NCBI RefSeq assembly: GCF_029910235.1
Contig: NZ_CP112874.1
Location: forward strand, 1,612,001 to 1,676,000
DNA from: Pseudanabaena galeata CCNP1313
Lineage (GTDB): Bacteria > Cyanobacteriota > Cyanobacteriia > Pseudanabaenales > Pseudanabaenaceae
Length of the DNA: 64,000 nucleotides
Direction: 5' to 3'
Shown: piece after piece, positions 61,675 through 64,000 of the stretch
Layout of the letters: every line of letters begins with the position of its first letter
Position numbering within the stretch: the first letter of the stretch is position 1
Notes under the pieces: model-generated
What the model was told of the DNA's origin: nothing
The model's input: the letters and a program-made list of their open reading frames with translations, nothing else
Databases searched by the model: none
Position numbers and translations under genes: made by a program

Positions 61675-64000
61675 ATGGCTTCAGGCATATTATCGTTGCA
61701 GAAATGGTTAAAACCAAAACGGCTAGCCATTTTTGAAGCTTGTTTGATTGGGGTATTGTCAGGCTTAGCTGCCGTCCTTTTGAAACAGGGAATTGGTTTG
61801 ATCGGTGGCTGGCGGCTACAGATTGCTAACGACTTACCCGCATGGTTTGCATTGCCGATCATTGGCTTGACAGGCGGATATCTTTCAGGTTTTTTAATTG
61901 AACAATTTGCAACTGAGGCTTCAGGTAGTGGCATCCCCCAAGTGAAGGCCGCCCTTGGTTATGTACCGATCGCTCTAAATTTGCGTGTTGCCATTGTTAA
62001 AGTTGCCAGTACAATTTTGGCGCTGGGTTCAGGTTTAGCGCTGGGTCGTCAGGGACCAACCGTACAGATTGGAGCCGCGATCGCAGGACAGGTGAGCCAG
62101 TGGATTCCCACTTCACCCGAATATCAACGCCAACTGATCGCCGCAGGAGCCGCCGCAGGACTTGCTGCAGGATTTAACGCCCCGATCGCAGGCGTATTAT
62201 TTGTAATTGAAGAATTGCTCCATGATGTTTCTAGCTTGACTTTAGGAACAGCCATCCTAGCTTCTTTTATTGGCGGAGTTGTTTCTTTAATGTTGTCAGG
62301 GCAGAACCTTGCTTCAGTGATCCCTACAATTCAATTTTCTGCTCAAGAGATTCCTTTTTTACTATTGCTAGGGCTACTGGTTGGATGGTTTGCTGCATTT
62401 TTTAACCACAGTGTCCTTGCGGTTACGAAATGGAATCGGAGCTTTTTTAAAGTTGGATTAGCATGGCGAATTGCGATCGCAGGTTGTTTGTCTGGCGTAG
62501 CGATCGCTATGTTACCTAGTGACTTTCGCGACAGTACAGGGTTACAGATGTTTCTTGCCATGGGGCAATCTGAATGGCAACTGACAGCAGGGACTTTTGC
62601 CGTAAGGTTTATCCTCACTCTTATTGCTTGTAGTGCCGAGACTTCTGGTGGATTATTTGTACCTAGCTTGATCTTAGGCTCAGCTCTGGGATCTTTAGTG
62701 GGGAACCTTGAACATTCAATGCTGGGGACAGGAACACTTGCGACCTATGCCCTATCAGGAATGGGAGCTTTTTTTGGGGCGGTTGCAAAAGTTCCCATTA
62801 CCGCTTTTGTGATTGTTTTTGAAATCACACGAGATTTTAATATTATTCTGCCATTGATGATTACCAGCGTAGTTGCTTATCTTTACACCGAAAAATATGC
62901 CCCTGGTTCTTTGTACACAAATTTATTAAAACTAAAAGGCATTCATCTTGAAGCAGAAGCCGTTACCGATGGATTATGGGATGGACTGAGAGCCGTTGAT
63001 GTGATGCAGCGACAGGTAGAAACCCTCAACAGTGAAATGCTGATCAATGAAGCGATGCAGGCTTTTGCGCGATCGCGCCATCGTGGCTTTCCTGTAGTCT
63101 CCCATGAACATCTAGTTGGTATTATCACCCAAATGGATTTAGTGAAAGCCCAAGAAAGCAATGTGTCGAGAGATGTGGCGATTAGCCAAATTATGACCTC
63201 TCAACCAATTACAGTTAGTCCTGAAGAGCGCCTTACTCAAGTTCTATATTTGCTTTCCTATTACAAGCTTTCGCGATTACCTGTCATTGACCGCGATAAG
63301 CTTGTTGGTATCATCACCCGCAGCGATATTTTACGCGCTCAAGCAAAGCGATTGCGCGGAGTCAGTTCCCAAATATCTAAACCATCCTATCTTGTCTACC
63401 AACAACGTGGAACAGCTACAGGCAAAGGCAGACTATTGCTACCTTTGAGCAATCCTCAAACCGCGATGTATTTGATTGAGATTGCTCTTGCGATCGCCGA
63501 AAAGCACAGCTATGAAATAGAATGCCTTCATATCATTTCCATCGCATCGCATCTTGCCCCATCAGCCACTAATGTTGATTTGCATCCTAGTTTGGGACTA
63601 TTTCAACAGATTACTGATGCTGCCAAAATCAGGCAAGTTTCAATTCATACCCAAGTGCGTGTAGCCCATGATGCGGGTCAAACAATTTTAGAAGTAGCTA
63701 GCGAACGTAAGATTGATTTGTTATTAATCGGTTGGCATGGTAAACCAAAATCTCCCGAGCGCATATTTGGTGACACCGTGGACACGGTGGTGAAGCAGGC
63801 GAATTGTGATGTAATGCTAGTCAAATTTAGCGATCGCATCCAAAAGGTTAATCCATTTAATCAAGAATTTAAGAAGCCAAATATTTCCTTTGATCGTTGG
63901 CTAATTCCAATTTCTGGGGGACCAAACAATGAGAATGCATTGCTACTGCTCCCAAGTTTGATGTCACTTTCTCCTTACCCTGAAGTTTGTCTCTGCCAAA
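61675..64000 (+). CDS. ClC-family chloride channel/antiporter with CBS and USP domains (partial)
   Basis: The frame is open from the ATG at 61675 to the window edge (775 residues so far). The ClC core about 20-415 has GSGIPQVKAAL (84-94), LGRQGPTVQIGAAIAG (GRQGP 124-128) and the third helix GGLFVPSLILGSALG. A CBS pair lies about 435-560 (INEAMQAFARSRHRGFPVV; YYKLSRLPVIDRDKLVGI), then a UspA-like domain from about 580 (RLLLPLSNPQTAMYLIEIAL; DLLLIGWHGKPKSPERIFG) and the beginning of a second one. The gating glutamate of GREGP is Gln126 here, which should change proton coupling. Membrane protein moving chloride or similar anions, regulated by nucleotides. Confidence 0.92.
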   Translation, partial: MASGILSLQKWLKPKRLAIFEACLIGVLSGLAAVLLKQGIGLIGGWRLQIANDLPAWFALPIIGLTGGYLSGFLIEQFATEASGSGIPQVKAALGYVPIALNLRVAIVKVASTILALGSGLALGRQGPTVQIGAAIAGQVSQWIPTSPEYQRQLIAAGAAAGLAAGFNAPIAGVLFVIEELLHDVSSLTLGTAILASFIGGVVSLMLSGQNLASVIPTIQFSAQEIPFLLLLGLLVGWFAAFFNHSVLAVTKWNRSFFKVGLAWRIAIAGCLSGVAIAMLPSDFRDSTGLQMFLAMGQSEWQLTAGTFAVRFILTLIACSAETSGGLFVPSLILGSALGSLVGNLEHSMLGTGTLATYALSGMGAFFGAVAKVPITAFVIVFEITRDFNIILPLMITSVVAYLYTEKYAPGSLYTNLLKLKGIHLEAEAVTDGLWDGLRAVDVMQRQVETLNSEMLINEAMQAFARSRHRGFPVVSHEHLVGIITQMDLVKAQESNVSRDVAISQIMTSQPITVSPEERLTQVLYLLSYYKLSRLPVIDRDKLVGIITRSDILRAQAKRLRGVSSQISKPSYLVYQQRGTATGKGRLLLPLSNPQTAMYLIEIALAIAEKHSYEIECLHIISIASHLAPSATNVDLHPSLGLFQQITDAAKIRQVSIHTQVRVAHDAGQTILEVASERKIDLLLIGWHGKPKSPERIFGDTVDTVVKQANCDVMLVKFSDRIQKVNPFNQEFKKPNISFDRWLIPISGGPNNENALLLLPSLMSLSPYPEVCLCQ

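Overview
The window is chromosomal DNA from a cyanobacterium. The octamer GCGATCGC (HIP1) and its core GCGATC recur throughout, and the gene content is typically cyanobacterial: an NtcA-type site in front of a complete urea ABC transporter, urease accessory genes, a geranylgeranyl diphosphate synthase, glycogen phosphorylase, a class I photolyase, and many Uma2, XisI and toxin-antitoxin genes. A Pseudanabaena-like or other early-branching filamentous lineage would fit the very dense palindromic repeats and the monomeric isocitrate dehydrogenase, but that is inference only.

Layout. 1-4.1 kb (minus strand): the decayed end of a possible conflict module, made of an eroded ChlI/MoxR-like AAA gene, a ChlD-like AAA/VWA protein, a possible CHAT-like protein and a translationally coupled gene that runs off the left edge. 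4.2-7 kb: a periplasmic binding protein that overlaps a J-domain/TPR protein, then a receiver-GGDEF protein. 7.2-13.4 kb: two orphan ABC ATPases, a degenerate PD-(D/E)XK-like protein and a NACHT NTPase. 13.5-18.2 kb: sugar kinase (ROK), lipid kinase, folD, GGPP synthase and a DUF212 membrane protein. 18.2-26.4 kb: nitrogen scavenging, with urtABCDE (minus) under a probable NtcA promoter, then ureG facing ureE-ureF. 26.8-34.6 kb: a diguanylate cyclase, D-lactate-type dehydrogenase, glgP, a MASE1/SpoIIE phosphatase and a Uma2 protein. 34.8-45.1 kb: photolyase, P-type cation pump, trpF, a secreted SRPBCC protein, a HerA-like ATPase and monomeric Icd.

45.1-54.7 kb is an accessory region. It holds a two-gene ATPase + Toprim-like candidate defence pair, a RelE/ParE-type toxin gene killed by an amber codon beside its intact antitoxin, a second broken toxin-antitoxin pair, three small gene units separated by attC-like repeats (cytochrome b561; xisI with an xisH stub; DUF433/DUF5615 with a frameshifted toxin), a small-ORF/retropepsin-like pair bracketed by inverted repeats, and a membrane-protein gene whose last codons are displaced by an IS30-family element with a 3-bp target duplication. 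54.8-64 kb: an HME-type RND pump and lipoprotein, uvrC, another Uma2 protein and a ClC-CBS-USP protein that runs off the right edge.

The most conspicuous property of the window is its intergenic palindromes. At least six families of about 90-130 bp, non-coding and with terminal inverted repeats and one or two perfect hairpins, fill nearly every gap of more than 200 bp. Several contribute the stop codon of the adjacent gene. Two further cyanobacterial-type repeats sit in frame inside genes (the VWA gene and uvrC).
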